Shown here: in pieces, positions 9,636 through 18,792 of the stretch
Layout: each line of letters opens with the position of its first letter
Numbering within the stretch: the first letter of the stretch is position 1
Assembly: GCA_001642945.1 (NCBI GenBank)
Contig: LGRT01000013.1
Location: 186,001 to 250,000 of the forward strand
Reading direction: 5' to 3'
Length of the DNA stretch: 64,000 nt
Source of the DNA: Rhodobacteraceae bacterium SB2
GTDB taxonomy: Bacteria; Pseudomonadota; Alphaproteobacteria; Rhodobacterales; Rhodobacteraceae
Program-made: the position numbers and the translations under genes
The notes under the pieces: generated by a model
What the model was told of the DNA's origin: nothing
Seen by the model: the letters and a program-made list of their open reading frames with translations, nothing else
Databases searched by the model: none

Positions 9636-10101
9636 GACTGATCGGGCGTTGCTCCGGATTCAGGTTTAAAACGCTCGCATTCAACGCTCCGGCCACGCTT
9701 ACCCAAGCCAAATAGGGAAGGAACAGCAGCCCAGAGAGCGTATCAACCTGCCAAAGTGATATCAAACAAGCCGCCACCGAAAGCCAAAGGCCGATCAGCA
9801 CGAGCAAACCCAAGCGTAAATTCCTAAGACCAAAGAACACGGGCGTCCACAGCGCATTCAAGGCAATCTGCAAGCTCCAAAATGCCATGGCAAATCCGTT
9901 TTCCGGCAAGCCCGCAACGCGTGCGCCGGCCACAGACATGCATAAATACAAGCTCGTCCATGCCACTGGGAACAACCAATTGGGGGGCGTCCAGCTGGGT
10001 TTTTTCAATTGTTGGTACCAGGCACCGGGGGGAAACAAGCCCCCGGTTGCGCCAGCCGCAAAACACGCAACCAAAAATATTAGAAACATCATCCAATCCA
10101 T
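9616..10101 (-). CDS. tspO: Tryptophan-rich sensory protein (TspO/MBR family)
   Basis: Outer-membrane tetrapyrrole-binding protein of the TspO/peripheral benzodiazepine receptor family; in Rhodobacter sphaeroides it modulates photosynthesis gene expression in response to oxygen. 161 residues with five hydrophobic segments and the family signature WYQQLKKPSWTPPNWLFPVAWTSLY (residues 28 onward), plus WSLQIALNALWTPVFF. It lies between crtC and crtB as in Rhodobacter clusters, downstream of crtI-crtB, and overlaps the crtC end. Confidence 0.95.
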   Translation of the reverse strand: MDWMMFLIFLVACFAAGATGGLFPPGAWYQQLKKPSWTPPNWLFPVAWTSLYLCMSVAGARVAGLPENGFAMAFWSLQIALNALWTPVFFGLRNLRLGLLVLIGLWLSVAACLISLWQVDTLSGLLFLPYLAWVSVAGALNASVLNLNPEQRPISLNQISN

Positions 10102-10125
10102 CTCTGGGTCTCTCGTGTAAAGGGT

Positions 10126-11148
10126 TTAACGGATCAAGCTGCTGTTTTTGGCGATATCGCCCTCGCGCAATTGCTGCATTGCCAGAATGATTTTATCGCT
10201 CCAATCGCGCTTGCCAGACGCCTGCTCTGCGGCAGCATCGACCAAAAATTGCACTTCTGGTAGGGGTTTGGCGTAAAGCACCGCCGATTGCGGCATCGCA
10301 ATGCTGACCCCAGTGCTTAAGATTGAACGCGCCAACCACCCCAGTTTCTGCAGCTTATTCGTATGCGCGCGCTGCGTGATTGTTTCATAGCCCAGCGCCT
10401 GAACTTCACTGCCAATTCCTGCGTAAATATAGCGTGCGGCATAAATACCTGTGCGTGATCCCAAGGGTAATTTGCTGATGCCCGCCTCCGAACGGTAATA
10501 AAGCCGATTGCTTTCCATCAAAAGGCGCCGCACCATTTGCCGCACCGCTTTGGTGGGGCGCGGATTGTCGAAAAACGCGTCAACCTCAAGGCCGGCCTCT
10601 TGCATCCAATCCAGCGGTAGATAAATCCGCCGCTCTAACGCATCTTCGCCCACGTCACGGGCGATATTGGTCAGCTGCATGGCAACCCCCAGATCACACG
10701 CCCGCGCCAACGCGTTTGGTTCGCGTATTTTCATCAAAACGCACATCATTGCGCCAACCGCTGACGCCACGCGGGCCGAATAAGAAATCACATCCGACAG
10801 ACTGTGATAGCGCTTATCCATTGCATCCCAAGCCAACCCTTCCAGCAGGGCCTCAGGCAAGGCGCGCGGCATGTTAAAATCTTCTACCATTTGGGCAAAG
10901 GCGCGGTCCATTGGCGTGTTTCGGGGCCGCCCCGCATAGGCAGCATCCATCCGCTCTTCCAAGGCCAAAACCGCCGGTGCTTTATCGGCCTGCAAATCCA
11001 CCTCATCATCAGCAAGGCGGCAAAACGCATAAAGCGCCAAAGCCGGGTCGCGGACCTTTTTGGGCAAAACTTTAGACGCTGCGTGAAAGGATAACGAGCC
11101 ATGCCGAATCGCCTCTTCACAATATGCAAGATCTTTGGGATCAATCAT
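10126..11148 (-). CDS. crtB: Phytoene synthase
   Basis: Condenses two GGPP to phytoene, the first committed carotenoid step. 340 residues. The two aspartate-rich motifs are CRLADDEVDLQ (near residue 45) and LTNIARDVGEDALERRIYLPLDWM (near residues 160-185). It overlaps the crtI stop by 8 bp, so crtI and crtB are translation coupled, the usual order in purple bacteria. Confidence 0.96.
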   Translation of the reverse strand: MIDPKDLAYCEEAIRHGSLSFHAASKVLPKKVRDPALALYAFCRLADDEVDLQADKAPAVLALEERMDAAYAGRPRNTPMDRAFAQMVEDFNMPRALPEALLEGLAWDAMDKRYHSLSDVISYSARVASAVGAMMCVLMKIREPNALARACDLGVAMQLTNIARDVGEDALERRIYLPLDWMQEAGLEVDAFFDNPRPTKAVRQMVRRLLMESNRLYYRSEAGISKLPLGSRTGIYAARYIYAGIGSEVQALGYETITQRAHTNKLQKLGWLARSILSTGVSIAMPQSAVLYAKPLPEVQFLVDAAAEQASGKRDWSDKIILAMQQLREGDIAKNSSLIR

Positions 11149-12706
11149 GATAAGCCTTCCAATACTGCGCCTCTGGAACCAAATGATTTAGCACTTCTGA
11201 TGAGGTTACCACGCTGGGAAGTCCCGCACCCGGATGCGTGCCGGCCCCCACCAAAAATAATCCGTGGATTTCTTCGCTGATATTATGCGGGCGAAACCAA
11301 GCCGATTGAAAAATCCGCGGCTCTAGCGAAAACCCAGCACCATGCGGGCTTAGATAGCGGCTTTGAAACGTTTCGGGGGTAAAAATTTCAGAAGCTGAGA
11401 GATGGTCGGCAAAGCCTGGCAATAGCTGGTTATGCAACACATCTTCCACTTTCTGCCGGTATGACGCGCAGGCCTGTTGCCAATCCACCGACTCCGAGCC
11501 CACCAGATTAGGCACGGGCGATAAAGCGTAGAACGTATCATCACCGAGCGGCGCAACGCTGGGATCTGTAACCGAGGGACGGTGCAAATAGATCGACATG
11601 TCATCGGCCAAATGCCGCTTTTGAAAAATATCCTTCAGCAAACCGCGATATCGAGGGCCATTTAATATTGTATGATGCCCCACATCAGCCCATTTACCCG
11701 CGGTGCCCTTGGTGCCGAAATACCAAACAAACAGCCCCATCGACCAGCGCGCGCGGCGCAGCCTTTCAGGCGTCCAGCGGCGCTTTTCTATGCCGCGCAA
11801 CAAGTGATCATAAGTATGGCCCGGATCCGCATTTGACACCACAATATCCGCCGTGATTACATCGCCAGATTTGGTGCGCACGCCCCGCACAACCTTCTGC
11901 TTGCAAAGGATCTCTTCAATCTCTTCACCCAGCCGAATACACCCACCCTGATCTTCAATCACGTGCCCCATCGCATCAGCGATCGCTTGCACCCCACCCA
12001 TCGCGTAGTGAACCCCGAAAGCTTTTTCCAAATATGACACAAGAATATACATCGAAGTCACATTCACCGGATCACCGCCGATAAACAGCGGGTGGAAGGA
12101 TAAGGCCATGCGCAATTTTGGATCCCGGACCCGCTTGGCAGCATGGGCATAGACGGATTGATCGGCCCGAAGGGCGGCAAACCCTGGCAATTCCTTGATC
12201 AAATCCCACAGCCGGTTCATGGGCTTGCGGCCCATCCCCTCAAAGCCAAAGTGATAGCGGGCTTCGCTGTCTTTCAAAAATTTTTGATAGCCCTTCACAT
12301 CATTGGGAAATAACCGCGTAACTTCAGCCAGCATTTTGGCTTCATCTTGACGCACTTGGAACCTGCTGCCATCGGGCCAGCGTATCTCATAATACGGGTC
12401 TACAGGGCGCAGATCGACCTCATCCTCAAAGACCCGCCCGCAATCAGCCCAAAGATCACGAAACACGTTAGGAACGGTCACGATGGTGGGCCCCAGATCA
12501 AAGCGATGGCCATTTTGCGTGATCGAAGATCCGCGCCCGCCCAGCCGGTCCAGCCTGTCTAAAACGGTTACCCGATAGCCTTTGGCCCCCAAACGCATAG
12601 CCGCGCTTAACCCGCCCAGCCCAGCGCCGATGACAACCGCGCGCGGGGCGGTGCTTTGCTCGGCCGCAACCAGAAGCTTAGGGTCGACAGTTGTCATCAT
12701 TTTCAT
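11141..12706 (-). CDS. crtI: Phytoene desaturase
   Basis: FAD-dependent desaturase converting phytoene to neurosporene, the three-step form expected for a spheroidene pathway. From the ATG at 12706 it has 521 residues. The Rossmann motif AVVIGAGLGGLSAAMRLG sits at residues 23-40 and LFLVGAGTHPGAGLPSV near the C-terminus. ATGs at 12700 and 12697 are alternatives; a predicted transcript start near 12700 makes a leaderless message starting at one of these plausible. The open frame extends to 12835 but crosses two PpsR-type sites, so the longer form is unlikely. Confidence 0.94.
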   Translation of the reverse strand: MKMMTTVDPKLLVAAEQSTAPRAVVIGAGLGGLSAAMRLGAKGYRVTVLDRLDRLGGRGSSITQNGHRFDLGPTIVTVPNVFRDLWADCGRVFEDEVDLRPVDPYYEIRWPDGSRFQVRQDEAKMLAEVTRLFPNDVKGYQKFLKDSEARYHFGFEGMGRKPMNRLWDLIKELPGFAALRADQSVYAHAAKRVRDPKLRMALSFHPLFIGGDPVNVTSMYILVSYLEKAFGVHYAMGGVQAIADAMGHVIEDQGGCIRLGEEIEEILCKQKVVRGVRTKSGDVITADIVVSNADPGHTYDHLLRGIEKRRWTPERLRRARWSMGLFVWYFGTKGTAGKWADVGHHTILNGPRYRGLLKDIFQKRHLADDMSIYLHRPSVTDPSVAPLGDDTFYALSPVPNLVGSESVDWQQACASYRQKVEDVLHNQLLPGFADHLSASEIFTPETFQSRYLSPHGAGFSLEPRIFQSAWFRPHNISEEIHGLFLVGAGTHPGAGLPSVVTSSEVLNHLVPEAQYWKAYHD

Positions 12707-12709
12707 ACA
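12692..12709. promoter_or_regulatory. PpsR/CrtJ-type operator overlapping the crtI start
   Basis: TGTCATCATTTTCATACA fits TGT-N12-ACA and contains the crtI ATG codons. It could be a chance match since it overlaps coding sequence, but it lies eight bases from a second, better placed site. Confidence 0.5.
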
Positions 12710-12716
12710 GTACAAC

Positions 12717-12734
12717 TGTCTAGTTTGATTTACA
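12717..12734. promoter_or_regulatory. PpsR/CrtJ-type operator between crtI and crtA
   Basis: TGTCTAGTTTGATTTACA, exact TGT-N12-ACA. Its right half TTTACA can be the -35 box for crtA on the plus strand. On the minus strand TTGTAA (12735-12730), 17 bp and TACTGT (12712-12707) can serve crtI. One site could therefore control both divergent operons. Confidence 0.72.
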
Positions 12735-12799
12735 ACTAAAGCTTGATATGATTTTATATCCGAATAAGCATTCTGACTTAGCCGCAGAAAGGGAAGAAC

Positions 12800-13504
12800 A
12801 TTCAAGCCGTTACGCTCAGCTTCTTCAGATTCCAATCAACGCCTGCGCGCCTCTGGGCGTTCGTGATGATGGGGCTTGCGCGGCTATCGATGCGGCGCTT
12901 GAGCGATGCCAGTTTTTGGAAGCTTTGCGGATCGGGCACGGGCGAAGGGTTTACCCCAAAACCCAATACTGCGGTTTATGCGATTCTATGCGTTTGGCCT
13001 GATTTGCAAACGGCGCAAGCCAATATTGCGCGGGCCAGCATTTTTCACCGCTATCGCAAACGCTCTAGCGAAAGCTGGACGGTTTATCTGGGCCCCTCAT
13101 CTGCGCGCGGCGCGTGGTCGGGCGAAACACCATTTTCCGCAGATCATACCGGCCAAGATGGGCCTATAGCGGCCTTGACGCGCGCCACGATCAAACCCCG
13201 CGTTGCACTGCAATTTTGGGATCGGGTGCCCGATATCAGCAATGTCATCGGCCAAAATAATGATGTCTTGTTCAAAATTGGCATTGGTGAAGTGCCGTTT
13301 TTACATCAAATTACTTTTTCAATTTGGCCCTCAACGCAAAGCATGGCGGAATTTGCGCGCCATGATGGCCCACATGCCAAAGCGATCTCTGCAGTGCGCA
13401 AAGGGCTGTGGTTCAAAGAAGAGCTTTATGCCCGTTTTGCAGTTCTGGACAGCCAAGGCTGCTGGATGGGCCAAGACCCCCTTAAAATGAAAGACACGCA
13501 ATGA
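12800..13504 (+). CDS. crtA: Spheroidene monooxygenase
   Basis: Oxygen-dependent conversion of spheroidene to spheroidenone, the last step of this carotenoid branch. Conserved blocks are QAVTLSFFRFQSTPARLWAF, MMGLARLSMRR, FWKLCGSGTGEGFTPKPN and VPFLHQITFSIWP. The conserved N-terminus lies upstream of the first ordinary start codon (GTG at 12863). The frame is closed by TAG at 12779, and the only likely initiator in front of QAVTLS is ATT at 12800, preceded by AAAGGGAAG. I therefore annotate a 234-residue protein with an ATT start; a GTG start would remove 21 conserved residues. Overlaps bchI as ATGA. Confidence 0.85.
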   Translation: MQAVTLSFFRFQSTPARLWAFVMMGLARLSMRRLSDASFWKLCGSGTGEGFTPKPNTAVYAILCVWPDLQTAQANIARASIFHRYRKRSSESWTVYLGPSSARGAWSGETPFSADHTGQDGPIAALTRATIKPRVALQFWDRVPDISNVIGQNNDVLFKIGIGEVPFLHQITFSIWPSTQSMAEFARHDGPHAKAISAVRKGLWFKEELYARFAVLDSQGCWMGQDPLKMKDTQ

Positions 13505-14505
13505 CTGACGCCTTCCCATTTGCCGCGATTGTCGGGCAGGACAATATGAAACTGGCAATGATTCTCACCGCGGTCGATCCCAAAATCGGCGGCGTTCTGG
13601 TCTTTGGGGATCGTGGCACCGGAAAATCCACAGCCGTGCGTGCACTAGCAGCTCTTTTGCCGCAAATCACCGCCATTAAGGGCTGCCCAATCAACGCAGA
13701 AACCAAAAAAGATGTGCCAGAATGGGCGGAATTAACCCGCTTTGAACCGCATCAACGCGCAACCCCCGTGATCGATCTGCCGCTTGGCGTTTCAGAAGAT
13801 CGGGTTACCGGCGCGCTAGATATCGAACGCGCCCTAACGCAGGGCGAAAAAGCTTTTCAACCCGGGCTTTTGGCGCAAGCCAACCGCGGGTATTTATATA
13901 TTGATGAGGTCAATCTGTTGGAAGACCACATCGTCGATTTGTTGCTTGATGTCGCACAGTCGGGCGAGAATCTGGTTGAGCGGGAAGGGCTTTCAATCCG
14001 GCATCCGGCGCGGTTCGTTCTGGTGGGGTCGGGCAATCCAGAAGAGGGCGAATTGCGGCCACAACTGCTTGATCGCTTTGGCTTGTCAGTCGAAGTGACT
14101 TCGCCAAAAACCATCGATGAACGCATTGCCGTAATCGAGCGCAGAGACGCGTTTGATCAAAATCCAAAACGCTTTCTTAGCAAATGGAAACCCGAAGAGC
14201 TGAACGTGCGCGCAGCGATTACCGACGCGCGGGCCGCTTTGGCAAAAATCAAAAAAACCAAAGCTGTGCTGCGCGATTGCGCCGAATTATGTTTGGCGCT
14301 TGGCGCCGATGGCCTGCGCGGAGAATTAACCTTGCTGCGCGCCAGCCGCGCCCTGGCAGCTTATGAGGGGCAAACCAGCATCCAGCGCGCGCATTTAAAA
14401 GCCGTGGCGCCTTTGGCCCTAAGCCACCGCTTACGCCGTGATCCGTTGGATGAAGCCGGTTCGAGCGCGCGCGTTGCACGCTTTGTCGAGGATGTTTTGG
14501 GGTGA
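13501..14505 (+). CDS. bchI: Magnesium chelatase subunit I
   Basis: AAA+ ATPase subunit of Mg-protoporphyrin IX chelatase, acting with BchD and BchH. Walker A GDRGTGKST is at residues 36-44, Walker B GYLYIDEVNLL near residues 130-140, followed by the family segments VGSGNPEEGELRPQLLDRFG and sensor residues. 334 residues, normal length. It overlaps crtA by ATGA and bchD by GTGA, so crtA-bchIDO is a coupled operon. Confidence 0.97.
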   Translation: MTDAFPFAAIVGQDNMKLAMILTAVDPKIGGVLVFGDRGTGKSTAVRALAALLPQITAIKGCPINAETKKDVPEWAELTRFEPHQRATPVIDLPLGVSEDRVTGALDIERALTQGEKAFQPGLLAQANRGYLYIDEVNLLEDHIVDLLLDVAQSGENLVEREGLSIRHPARFVLVGSGNPEEGELRPQLLDRFGLSVEVTSPKTIDERIAVIERRDAFDQNPKRFLSKWKPEELNVRAAITDARAALAKIKKTKAVLRDCAELCLALGADGLRGELTLLRASRALAAYEGQTSIQRAHLKAVAPLALSHRLRRDPLDEAGSSARVARFVEDVLG

Positions 14506-16172
14506 CCCAAGGGTTAGATAGCTGGGTGAAAACCCTTTTGGCATTGCGGCTGCTGAGCGCCAACCCAACCGGCTTGAAAGGCCTTGTCATTCGCGCCCGC
14601 AGCGGGCCCATACGCGACCGGCTAATAGAGATTATCCAAAATACAGCCCCTGCATTATACAAAATCTATCCCATTATGAGCGATGAGCAATTATTCGGCG
14701 GCTTGGATCTTGTACAAACGCTACAGCAACAAAAATTGGTTTATGCACAGGGGCTTCTGGCGCGTTCAGCTTGGGCGCAGCTCTGCATGGCAGAGCGCTG
14801 CGATGGCGCGTTAGTGGCAAAACTTGGGCAAGCCTTGGATGACGGTCGCATCGCTCCGCTGATCGTCTTCGACGAGGGTACAGATGAGGAAACCGCCCCC
14901 CAGGCGCTGAAAGACCGGTTGGGATTTTGGGTGGATCTGGAAGATGTCTCGCTGGCTGATCTTGAGGTGGTAAAGTTTGAGCCCGCGCCAAAGGAGCCGT
15001 TGGCCGTAGTCAGCGCCCGCCCCGAAGATATTGCCACTTTGGTCGATTTAGCGGCACGGTTTGGAATTCACTCGGCCCGCGCTGCGCAGTTTGCTTTGAC
15101 ATGCGCGCGCACCCATGCGGCGCTTGCAGGGCGCAGCGCGCTCAGCGCGGAAGATATAGAAATCGCTGTCGCTTTGATCTATCCCAGCCGCGCAACACTG
15201 GTGCCGGAAACGCCAGAGGCCCCGCCCGAACAGGCCCCAGAGACTGAGCAAGACGACTCTCAAGACGAGGCCGAGAGCGCCCAGCATACCGACCTGTCCG
15301 AACTGCCCCAAGAGCTGTTAATCGAGGCTGTCAAAGCCCTACTTCCTCCAGATTTTCTGGGCAGGCTTGCCTCCGCAGGGGCACAGCGCAGCGCCGCTGG
15401 CACCGGCGCTGGGCAGAGCCGTAAATCAAAAGCCAGAGGGCGCCCCGCACCCTCACGGCCAGGGCGTTTAGACGGACAAAGCCGCGTAGATGTGATCGCG
15501 ACTTTGCGCAGCGCAGCCCCTTGGCAAAAGCTGCGCGCAGCGCGCAAACCGCAGCAATCGAGAATTACGATATTCCCAAACGATATTCACCTTAAGCGCT
15601 ATGAACAGCGTGCAGAGCGATTGGTTATTTTTATCGTAGATGCCTCTGGCTCTGCGGCGATGGCGCGCTTGGCAGAGGCCAAAGGCGCCGTTGAGCTGCT
15701 GCTGGCAGAAGCCTATGCGCGGCGCGATTACGTTGCCTTAATCGCTTTTCGCGGCGCCTCAGGGGATTTGATGTTGCCCCCGACTCGCTCGCTTGTGCAA
15801 ACCAAACGCCGTTTATCAGCGCTGCCCGGCGGGGGGGGAACGCCATTGGCAGGCGGCTTGCAAGCCGCCGGTGTTTTGGCGCAAAAAGCGCTCAGCCAAG
15901 GCAAAACACCCGTCTTGGCTCTGCTCACCGATGGACGGGCAAATATCAGTTTGGACGGTTCTGCAAACCGCCAGAAAGCAGCAGAAGATGCCGCCTTAAT
16001 GGCCGGGTGGATCTCTGGTTTGGGAATCAAATCAGTGGTGATGGATGTCGCGCGTAGCCCGAACGCAGCCCTTGCAGATTTGGCGCAGACCTTACGCGCC
16101 GAGTATTATCCGATGCCCCGCGCAGACGCCCATGGCCTAAGCCAGACTGTGCATCGGGTTTTGGACAATTGA
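14502..16172 (+). CDS. bchD: Magnesium chelatase subunit D
   Basis: Platform subunit of Mg chelatase. It has a degenerate AAA+ N-terminal half, an acidic and proline-rich linker (about residues 230-260), a basic GQSRKSKARGRPAPSRPG stretch and a C-terminal von Willebrand A domain with the MIDAS motif DASGSAA at residues 380-386; most relatives read DASGSSA. 556 residues from a GTG start that overlaps the bchI stop. It ends on the bchO start (TTGA). Confidence 0.96.
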   Translation: MTQGLDSWVKTLLALRLLSANPTGLKGLVIRARSGPIRDRLIEIIQNTAPALYKIYPIMSDEQLFGGLDLVQTLQQQKLVYAQGLLARSAWAQLCMAERCDGALVAKLGQALDDGRIAPLIVFDEGTDEETAPQALKDRLGFWVDLEDVSLADLEVVKFEPAPKEPLAVVSARPEDIATLVDLAARFGIHSARAAQFALTCARTHAALAGRSALSAEDIEIAVALIYPSRATLVPETPEAPPEQAPETEQDDSQDEAESAQHTDLSELPQELLIEAVKALLPPDFLGRLASAGAQRSAAGTGAGQSRKSKARGRPAPSRPGRLDGQSRVDVIATLRSAAPWQKLRAARKPQQSRITIFPNDIHLKRYEQRAERLVIFIVDASGSAAMARLAEAKGAVELLLAEAYARRDYVALIAFRGASGDLMLPPTRSLVQTKRRLSALPGGGGTPLAGGLQAAGVLAQKALSQGKTPVLALLTDGRANISLDGSANRQKAAEDAALMAGWISGLGIKSVVMDVARSPNAALADLAQTLRAEYYPMPRADAHGLSQTVHRVLDN

Positions 16173-17056
16173 TCGAGGGCGCGCGCAATAGAGCAAACTG
16201 GCCTTTCGCCCAGGCCTCAGAGCAACTGCGCGCAGGGCCGCATCACTGGCATATCCAAAGGCTTGGAGGCAATGGGCCAAAGGTGCTGTTTTTGCATGGC
16301 ACCGGTGCCTCGACCCATAGTTGGGCGCCGTTAATGCCGCTTTTGCAACATGATATCGCAGTAACATTGGTTGATTTACCCGGCCATGGCCTGACCAAAA
16401 TAAGCACAGGCCAGCGCAGCAGCCTCACCTATATGGCGCAGGACCTGCTGACCCTGTGCCAAACCCTACAGTTTCAGCCGGATTTTATCGTTGGACATTC
16501 CGCGGGCGCGGCTTTGGCGCTCGAAATGTCAAAATCTCTTCCCCTCAAAGGCGTCGTGGGCCTGAACCCCGCCTTGAGCAAATTTCCTGGATTGGCCGGG
16601 GTGATGTTTCCAATGATGGCTAAAATGATGGCCTTAAACCCGCTTACGCCGCGCTATCTGGCAGGGTTGGCAAAAAGCAAATCGCGTGTGCGACAGATTT
16701 TATCAGGCACCGGGTCTGATTTGGCGGAAGATCAAATCAACCTATATCAAAAGCTTTTTAGCGATAAGACGCATGTGAAGGGCACTATTTTAATGATGTC
16801 ACAATGGAATTTAGATCGGCTTTTAGCACAGCTCAACACCGTTGACACGCCCTGCCTATTGATCGCCAGCACGCGTGACCGCACGGTTACCTGCGCCGAT
16901 GTAAAAGCAACCGCCGAGCGGATGCGCAACACCGCATATCATGAGCTGAACGGTCTAGGACATTTGGCGCATGAAGAGGATCCACAAAAGGTTGCAGAAC
17001 TTTTAAGCGCTTTCTTCAAACAAAAACGCGCTGCTCTTTCACAGACCAGCGCGTAA
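16169..17056 (+). CDS. bchO: Alpha/beta hydrolase BchO, Mg chelatase accessory
   Basis: Alpha/beta-fold hydrolase always linked to bchID; its exact role in Mg insertion is not settled. 295 residues from a TTG start that overlaps the bchD stop as TTGA. Visible motifs are VLFLHGTGASTHSWAPLM (oxyanion-hole region), the nucleophile elbow GHSAGAALALEM, and a C-terminal GLGHLAHEEDPQKV carrying the likely catalytic histidine. Last gene of crtA-bchIDO; convergent with cycA. Confidence 0.93.
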   Translation: MIEGARNRANWPFAQASEQLRAGPHHWHIQRLGGNGPKVLFLHGTGASTHSWAPLMPLLQHDIAVTLVDLPGHGLTKISTGQRSSLTYMAQDLLTLCQTLQFQPDFIVGHSAGAALALEMSKSLPLKGVVGLNPALSKFPGLAGVMFPMMAKMMALNPLTPRYLAGLAKSKSRVRQILSGTGSDLAEDQINLYQKLFSDKTHVKGTILMMSQWNLDRLLAQLNTVDTPCLLIASTRDRTVTCADVKATAERMRNTAYHELNGLGHLAHEEDPQKVAELLSAFFKQKRAALSQTSA

Positions 17057-17075
17057 TAATATCAAAATATTCAGG

Positions 17076-17091
17076 CGTCTTGCTTAAGACG
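17076..17091. terminator. Short hairpin between bchO and cycA
   Basis: CGTCTT-GCTT-AAGACG, a perfect six-base-pair stem between two convergent genes. It overlaps the last codons of cycA and has no strong T-run on either side, so termination is only suggested. Confidence 0.3.
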
Positions 17092-17509
17092 GCCCCACAG
17101 AAACCAGATAGGCCCAAACATTGGCCGCGTCTTTTTCTTTTTTCAATTTGAATGACATTTTTGATTTCGCTTTTTTGTCATCCAGCGTTTTTTGCAGCCA
17201 TTTTTTCGGATCGGCCACGTAAGATACAAATTCTTCCTCGCTCCAAGCCAAGCCTGACTCGGCTACAGATTTAAGCGACTTGCCGTAGCGAAACCCATCC
17301 AGGCTTCCTGCTACACGGCCAGACACGCCATAGAGGTTCGGGCCCGTTTTCCCGCCCTTGACGATGTTATTTCCCGCGTCATCTTGAATCATATGGCAGG
17401 ATTTGCATTTCTTAAAAACTTTTGCGCCCTTATCCGCATCCCCGCCTGCAAAAGCGGGCGCGGCAAGTGCCAATGATGCGATTGTTATCGCCTTGAAAAC
17501 TCCGGTCAT
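17084..17509 (-). CDS. cycA: Cytochrome c2
   Basis: Soluble periplasmic class I cytochrome c, the expected electron donor to the photosynthetic reaction centre and to oxidases. 141 residues with a clear Sec signal peptide (MTGVFKAITIASLALAAPAFA), one haem-binding CKSCH at residues 35-39, a TGPNLYGVSGR segment and a C-terminal KSKMSF with the likely axial methionine. A strong GAGGAGG ribosome site precedes the ATG. It follows hemA by 68 bp but has a plausible promoter of its own, so it may be read both ways. Confidence 0.93.
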   Translation of the reverse strand: MTGVFKAITIASLALAAPAFAGGDADKGAKVFKKCKSCHMIQDDAGNNIVKGGKTGPNLYGVSGRVAGSLDGFRYGKSLKSVAESGLAWSEEEFVSYVADPKKWLQKTLDDKKAKSKMSFKLKKEKDAANVWAYLVSVGPS

Positions 17510-17524
17510 TTATGCCTCCTCTTT

Positions 17525-17539
17525 TTGTCGTATAGACAA
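17525..17539. promoter_or_regulatory. Inverted repeat upstream of cycA
   Basis: TTGTC-GTATA-GACAA, a perfect 5+5 inverted repeat. On the minus strand a TTGACA (17563-17558) lies 18 bp before it, so the repeat would cover the -10 position of a cycA promoter. It does not fit TGT-N12-ACA. Its regulator is unknown. Confidence 0.4.
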
Positions 17540-17577
17540 GTAGCACGGATTAGAAATTGTCAATGCACGACAGCTGT

Positions 17578-18792
17578 TTAGGCAACGGCATGTGAGATTG
17601 CACAACGTTTCCAAAGCACCGTTAGCGCATGCACCAAATGCTCAATATCAGCGTCTGAATGCAACGGCGATGGCGTGAAGCGCAACCGCTCAGTGCCCTT
17701 GGGCACCGTTGGGTAATTGATCGGCTGCACGTAAATTCCAAAATCCTGCATCAGAATATCCGCCAATTGCCGGCATTTCACCGGATCTTTGATCATCACC
17801 GGAATGATATGGCTGGGGTTTTCCAAATGCGGAATACCGGCCGCATCCAGACCAGCGCGCAGCTTTGCCACTTGGTGCCGCTGCTGATCGCGCTCGCTTT
17901 GTGATCGCTTCAGATGCGCAATACTGGTGCGCGCGGCCGCAGCCACCGCCGGAGGAATCGCCGTGGTAAAAATAAACCCGCTGGCAAATGAACGGATAAA
18001 ATCACACAGCGCCGCAGAGCCGGTTACATAGCCACCCATTACACCATAAGCCTTACCCAAAGTGCCTTCAATCAAGGTAATCCTATCGGCCAACCCTTCC
18101 TGTTCGGAAACACCACCACCGCGTGGGCCATAAAGCCCGACCGCATGCACCTCGTCCAAATAGGTCATCGCGCCATGTTTTTCGGCCACTTCAACGATTT
18201 CGCGCATGGGGCAGATATCACCATCCATGGAATAAACCGATTCAAAGGCAACAATCTTCGGCGCATTGGCTGGCAAGCTTGCCAGTTTACGATCCAGATC
18301 TTCCGGATCATTATGCTTCCAGATCATCTTTTTGGCCCGCGAATGGCGAATGCCCTCGATCATGCTGGCGTGATTAAGCTCATCCGATAGGATCACTGCA
18401 TCCGGCAAACGCCCTCCCAAGGTGCTGAGAGCCGCCCAGTTTGACACATAGCCCGATGTAAAAAGCAGCGCATTTTCCTTACCATGTAAATCCGCCAATT
18501 CGCGCTCAAGTAAAAGATGCTCGTGGTTGGTTCCAGAAATATTGCGCGTACCGCCCGCACCGCAGCCGCTATTGTCAATTGCGCTTTTCATCGCCTCTAC
18601 CACCAAAGGGTTTTGGCCCATGCCCAAATAATCATTCGAGCACCAAACCGTAACTTCGTCAGGCGCATCAGAATCATGGCTTATGGCGCGTGGAAACTGA
18701 CCGCGCTGGCGCTCAAGTTCCGCAAAAATGCGATAATTGCCCTCATCCTTTAATGTTTGCAATTGCGCGTTAAACAGGGCGTTAAAGTCCAT
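17578..18792 (-). CDS. hemA: 5-Aminolevulinate synthase
   Basis: PLP enzyme condensing glycine and succinyl-CoA to 5-aminolevulinate, the entry to tetrapyrroles (Shemin pathway). Conserved blocks are [50 protein letters not shown] and the PLP-lysine segment [18 protein letters not shown] chose the ATG at 18792 (404 residues, [10 protein letters not shown]): GGAGG lies six bases upstream, whereas the in-frame ATG at 18798 touches it. It overlaps puhE by 11 bp and ends the superoperon, tying precursor supply to pigment synthesis. Confidence 0.95.
   Translation of the reverse strand: MDFNALFNAQLQTLKDEGNYRIFAELERQRGQFPRAISHDSDAPDEVTVWCSNDYLGMGQNPLVVEAMKSAIDNSGCGAGGTRNISGTNHEHLLLERELADLHGKENALLFTSGYVSNWAALSTLGGRLPDAVILSDELNHASMIEGIRHSRAKKMIWKHNDPEDLDRKLASLPANAPKIVAFESVYSMDGDICPMREIVEVAEKHGAMTYLDEVHAVGLYGPRGGGVSEQEGLADRITLIEGTLGKAYGVMGGYVTGSAALCDFIRSFASGFIFTTAIPPAVAAAARTSIAHLKRSQSERDQQRHQVAKLRAGLDAAGIPHLENPSHIIPVMIKDPVKCRQLADILMQDFGIYVQPINYPTVPKGTERLRFTPSPLHSDADIEHLVHALTVLWKRCAISHAVA

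Noticed and set aside
17525-17575. PpsR-type site before cycA
   Set aside because: TGT and ACA half-sites are present but the spacing is 7 or 9 bases, not 12.
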